This document shows, one piece after another, positions 42,610-45,966 of a DNA stretch of 45,966 nucleotides. The stretch is taken from assembly GCA_001701165.1 (NCBI GenBank), contig DAAP01000021.1:1-45966 (forward strand), read 5' to 3'. This stretch comes from Bacteroidales bacterium H4 (GTDB taxonomy: Bacteria; Bacteroidota; Bacteroidia; Bacteroidales; Muribaculaceae). Numbering within the stretch: position 1 is the first letter of the stretch; each line of letters starts with the position of its first letter. Made by a program: the position numbers and the translations under genes. The notes under the pieces are model-generated. The model saw nothing but the letters and a program-made list of their open reading frames with translations. It was not told where the DNA came from and searched no databases.

Positions 42610-45402
42610 TCAGTGCGCGTCCAGCCAGTTGGAGGCGATGCCGGTGGATACGTCTAACGGCACGGGCGACTGCGGCCACGCTTGCGACATCTTTTCGGTG
42701 ACTAAGGCGCGCAGGGCTTCTTCCTCGCCGGGTACAACGTTGAATACCAATTCGTCATGCACTTGCAAAATCATGGTAGAGTGCATTCCGCGAGCTTTCA
42801 TTTCGCGATGTATGGCCACCATTGCAATTTTGATGATGTCGGCGGCCGATCCTTGCAGAGGGGCATTGACGGCGTTTCGTTCGGCAAAATTTCGCACGGT
42901 GGCGCTCCGCGAATTGATGTCCGGAAGGTATCGTCGCCGGCCGAATATAGTCTCGACATATCCGCGTTCGCGCGCTTGCTCGATCGAGCGTTTGATGAAG
43001 GCGTCCACACCCGGATAGGTGCGCAGGTATCCGTCTATCAGTTCCTTGGCCTCGCCGCGCGGTATGCCAAGGCGTTCGCTCAGGCCGAAGGCGCTAATGC
43101 CGTATATTATGCCGAAATTGGCGGTCTTTGCCTTGCGGCGCTGGTCGTCGGTGACGGAGCCTTCGTCCTCGTGGAAGATTTTGGCGGCTGTGGCGCGGTG
43201 GATGTCCTTGCCTTCGCGGAAGGCTTCGAGCATCACGCTGTCGCCGCTGAGCGCTGCCATAAGCCGCAATTCGATTTGCGAATAATCGCAGGACATGATT
43301 CTATCGCCCTCGGAAGAACCTGTGAATGCGGCACGTATGCGGCGTCCCTCGGCGGTGCGAATGGGGATGTTTTGCAGGTTGGGGTTGTTGGACGAAAGGC
43401 GTCCTGTGGCCGTGGCGGTCTGGTTGAATGTGGTATGCACCATTCCATCTATGGGTGATACCATCTTAGGCAGCGCCTCAACGTATGTCGATTGCAATTT
43501 CTTGAGCGCACGTATGCGCAGTATTGCGTCCACTATCGGCCACTGTGCGCGATATTTTTCCAGAATTTCTTCGGTGGTGGAATAAGCTCCGGTCTTGGTG
43601 CGCTTGGCTTTGGGGTCGATTTGCATTTTGCCGAAGAGCATTTCGCCCACTTGTGCCGGCGAAGCGGTGTTGAAGCGCGTGCCGGCCATTTGCCAGACTT
43701 CTTCTTCGAGGGCGGATATGCGCGATGTCATCTCAACGGCTATGCCTTGCAGCAATGTGGTGTCTATGCGCACGCCTGCGTATTCCATGTCTGCGAGGAC
43801 GCGTACCATCGGCAGCTCGATATCGGAGAGTAGATGTTGATGGCTGTTGGTGGCAATGGCTTGTTGTAGAGGACTGTACAGTCGCAGTATGGCATCGGTC
43901 CTTGAAGCCATGCGCGCTGCTGTCTGTGCATCATCGCCCTTGATGCCGCGGCGTAATGTCTGCACCGGCACGCCCCAGTCGGGTATGTGTACTTGAAGCA
44001 TTTCGGCTGCGATGTCGGCCAGCATCTGCGAACCCTCGGGGCGTAGCAGGTAGTGCGCTATTGCAATGTCGTAGTAATTGTCCTGCATATCTATGCCGTG
44101 GCGGCGCAGTATTGTGATGTCGCGCTTAATCATTGCTCCGAGCACGACACGTCCGTCTTGTGCTATGATGTGCGACACTGCTGCGGCCACTGACCGGTTG
44201 ATGGTGTCGCGGACAGGGATGTACAATGTCGATTCGGCAAATTCGTTGCCGACCGAAAGACTTATGCCCAGCAGTTGTGCCGACATTGCGCTCTCGCCTT
44301 CGACGTTGAGCGCCAGCGCAATGAGCGGGTAATTTGCGGCGCCGTGTTCGGCGTTCCATGCCTCAATGACCGTGGTGTCATCGGAGATGGATATGCCGGC
44401 AGCGTCTATGGCCGGAGTATCTAAGACGGCGTCCGATGGAGCGTTGTCTGCAAAATCGAAGAGCGAGCCCATGCCGTCTTCTTGTCGTGCCGGGGCGGTT
44501 GTCGGGGTCGCTTTTTCGGGCGTTCTGTCGTCTTTGAGGCGTGTAAGGAATGTTTTGAATTCAAGGTCCGAATAAAGGCGACGTAGCTCGGCATAATCCG
44601 GATTGGTGCGGCGTAAGCCCTCAGGGGTAACGTCCATGGGAACATCGGTCTTGATGGTCACCAGATAGCGGCTAAAGCGTATCTGTTCGGCGTTGTCTGC
44701 AATTTTGCGGCCTAAGGCACCCTTGATTTCAGCGGCGTGTTCCAGCATGTTGTCTATATTGCCCCATTGGGCGATGAGCTTGACTGCGGTCTTCTCGCCC
44801 ACGCCCGGACACCCCGGCACGTTGTCCGATACGTCGCCTTCCAGGGCCAGCAGGTCTATGACCTGGCTTGGCGAGGATATGCCGTAGCGTGCGCAAATTT
44901 CTTGCGGACCGCGTATTTCGAGGTCTTGTCCGCGCGTGTCCGGTCGCAGCATCAATGTGCTGTCGTTTACCAATTGCCCGTAATCCTTGTCTAAGGTCAT
45001 CATGTATGTCGTGAAACCCTGCTTGGAGGCGGCTGTGGCCAATGTGCCGATGACATCATCAGCCTCGTAGCGCTCCACTTCGACTACCTTGATGCCCCAT
45101 GCACGAATGATGTCTTTGATTACCGGGATGCTCAGCGTGATGTCTTCGGGCTGTTTGTCACGTCCGGCCTTGTATTCCGGATACTCCTCGTGGCGGAATG
45201 TCTTGCCGCCCGGGGGGTCAAAGCATACGGCCATATACGGCGGATTGTGCTTGGTGAGGATTTCGCTCAGAGTGTTGCAGAAGCCGTATATTGCCGAGGT
45301 GTTGCGCCCGTCCGAAGTCGTGCGCGGACTGTTGATGAGGGCGTAATATGCGCGGTATATCAGCGCGTAAGCGTCTAACAGAAAGAGTTTTTTGTCGTCC
45401 AT
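42610..45402 (-). CDS. polA: DNA polymerase I
   Basis: 930 residues. The 5' nuclease domain (1 to about 290) has acidic motifs such as EADDVIGTLA and LALEGDVSDNVPG. The middle proofreading-type domain (about 330-520) keeps the second and third Asp motifs (IKRDITIL, YYDIAIAHYLL), but motif I reads LNVE at 365-368, with Asn366 where the catalytic Asp is expected; proofreading is probably lost. The polymerase domain is intact: motif A CDYSQIELR, O-helix RRKAKTANFGIIYG, motif C QVHDELVF. Fills gaps in repair and removes primers. A promoter lies at 45490-45521. Confidence 0.96.
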   Translation of the reverse strand: MDDKKLFLLDAYALIYRAYYALINSPRTTSDGRNTSAIYGFCNTLSEILTKHNPPYMAVCFDPPGGKTFRHEEYPEYKAGRDKQPEDITLSIPVIKDIIRAWGIKVVEVERYEADDVIGTLATAASKQGFTTYMMTLDKDYGQLVNDSTLMLRPDTRGQDLEIRGPQEICARYGISSPSQVIDLLALEGDVSDNVPGCPGVGEKTAVKLIAQWGNIDNMLEHAAEIKGALGRKIADNAEQIRFSRYLVTIKTDVPMDVTPEGLRRTNPDYAELRRLYSDLEFKTFLTRLKDDRTPEKATPTTAPARQEDGMGSLFDFADNAPSDAVLDTPAIDAAGISISDDTTVIEAWNAEHGAANYPLIALALNVEGESAMSAQLLGISLSVGNEFAESTLYIPVRDTINRSVAAAVSHIIAQDGRVVLGAMIKRDITILRRHGIDMQDNYYDIAIAHYLLRPEGSQMLADIAAEMLQVHIPDWGVPVQTLRRGIKGDDAQTAARMASRTDAILRLYSPLQQAIATNSHQHLLSDIELPMVRVLADMEYAGVRIDTTLLQGIAVEMTSRISALEEEVWQMAGTRFNTASPAQVGEMLFGKMQIDPKAKRTKTGAYSTTEEILEKYRAQWPIVDAILRIRALKKLQSTYVEALPKMVSPIDGMVHTTFNQTATATGRLSSNNPNLQNIPIRTAEGRRIRAAFTGSSEGDRIMSCDYSQIELRLMAALSGDSVMLEAFREGKDIHRATAAKIFHEDEGSVTDDQRRKAKTANFGIIYGISAFGLSERLGIPRGEAKELIDGYLRTYPGVDAFIKRSIEQARERGYVETIFGRRRYLPDINSRSATVRNFAERNAVNAPLQGSAADIIKIAMVAIHREMKARGMHSTMILQVHDELVFNVVPGEEEALRALVTEKMSQAWPQSPVPLDVSTGIASNWLDAH

Positions 45403-45489
45403 AGTCGTGAAGTGTCGAAGTGTAGGCGCATGCCTTTGGCGTGCGCTCGTGTGCCTTCCGTCATAATCGACACCGGACGCCCGTCCCTA

Positions 45490-45521
45490 CAAAGGTAGCT
45501 TTTTGCCGCGAGAATGGCAAC
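45490..45521 (-). promoter_or_regulatory. Promoter of polA
   Basis: TACCTTTG on the minus strand (45497-45490) with GTTG 20 bp upstream (45521-45518). The leader is about 85 bases. Confidence 0.7.
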
Positions 45522-45611
45522 AATTTAATAAGGATTTCTAAGTCGTGTAGAGTCAAGCGGTAAGCTTGATCCGATTTGATTTATTAATTTTGAAGAATTG
45601 TTGGCCAAAAA

Positions 45612-45643
45612 TTTGCATATCGGAAAATCGATGTGTAAATTTG
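45612..45643 (+). promoter_or_regulatory. Promoter of the secreted-protein gene at the right edge
   Basis: TTTG (45612-45615), a 20-bp spacer and TAAATTTG (45636-45643). The leader of about 100 bases can fold: a CTCTCTC stretch near 45657 faces AGAGAGAG near 45710, and CCCC faces GGGG inside. Confidence 0.8.
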
Positions 45644-45744
45644 CCGTGAATAAATCCTCTCTCCCACCAATGCCCCTTAGAAATCACTTGGACATCCGGG
45701 GATAGAGAGAGAAAGAATACCAACCTTAAAAAAAACACCTGATT

Positions 45745-45966
45745 ATGAACAGAACCACCCGAAGACTGAAAGCGCTGCTGACAGCAGTGGCTTTGGGCGT
45801 GTGCTGTGCGTATGCGCAAATCGCCCCGCCTACTGGCTTTGTCCTGCCGGATGCTGACCCGGACGCCGCACCTTACGACTTCCACATATCCAAGACAGAT
45901 GACGGCATGTCCGTCTCGCTCACCCTCAATCGCATTGACCGCATCGTCACCGACATCAATAACACA
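45745..45966 (+). CDS. Secreted protein, N-terminal fragment (runs off the window)
   Basis: Only the first 74 codons are in the window. A basic N-terminus (MNRTTRRLKA) and hydrophobic stretch (LLTAVALGVCCAYAQ) form a signal peptide, cut probably after AYA. The mature part starts IAPPTGFVLPDADPDAAPYD and has no recognisable domain so far. It has a full promoter at 45612-45643 and a long leader. Confidence 0.75.
   Translation, partial: MNRTTRRLKALLTAVALGVCCAYAQIAPPTGFVLPDADPDAAPYDFHISKTDDGMSVSLTLNRIDRIVTDINNT

Overview
The window looks like chromosomal DNA from a gut Bacteroidales, most likely Muribaculaceae-like. Supporting signs are the Bacteroidetes-type promoters (TAnnTTTG near -7, often with TTTG or TTG about 20 bp upstream), weak Shine-Dalgarno signals, a one-piece pyruvate:ferredoxin oxidoreductase, a TonB-receptor-type barrel with a carboxypeptidase-like N-terminal domain, DUF4919, and large secreted proteins with T9SS-like C-terminal modules. 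No database search was run; identifications rest on motif and family recognition.

Layout. 1-900: a small zinc-ribbon membrane protein and tRNA-Lys(CTT) with promoter and terminator. 1032-1396: a strong hairpin/T-run followed by a four-repeat CRISPR array with no cas genes in the window. 1782-9412: pyruvate:ferredoxin oxidoreductase, an outer-membrane beta-barrel protein and a flavodoxin/ferredoxin fusion protein, apparently made from a leaderless mRNA. 9530-10006: cytidine deaminase.

10617-21070 is the main accessory region, a BREX type 4-like anti-phage operon: a PAPS-reductase/ferredoxin protein (BrxP-like), a small protein resembling the sulfur-binding domain of HNH-type restriction enzymes, a large BrxC/PglY-like ATPase, a PglZ-domain protein and a short BrxL-like ATPase. 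A small acidic ORF follows. There is no DNA methyltransferase. The PAPS-reductase gene together with a possible phosphorothioate reader suggests that self DNA is marked by sulfur rather than methyl groups; this is inference. The distal half of brxP and the small reader gene are more AT-rich than the operon on either side, so they may be a swapped module.

21334-31267 is housekeeping: ligA on the minus strand, two small unknown proteins, then a plus-strand run (unknown protein, lipoprotein cyclophilin, M16 peptidase, hflX, proC-proB-proA) ending at a clear terminator. The three pro genes encode the whole glutamate-to-proline pathway. tRNA-Ser(GCT) with its own promoter and terminator follows, then a membrane-anchored AraC-type regulator.

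33132-39342 holds two large secreted proteins on the minus strand: a choice-of-anchor/FN3 protein and an internally duplicated leucine-rich-repeat protein. 39833-42457 holds ferritin and a three-gene envelope-type operon (membrane protein, DUF4919, TPR). 42610-45402 is DNA polymerase I, whose proofreading motif I has lost its Asp. At the right edge a secreted protein gene starts and runs out of the window.
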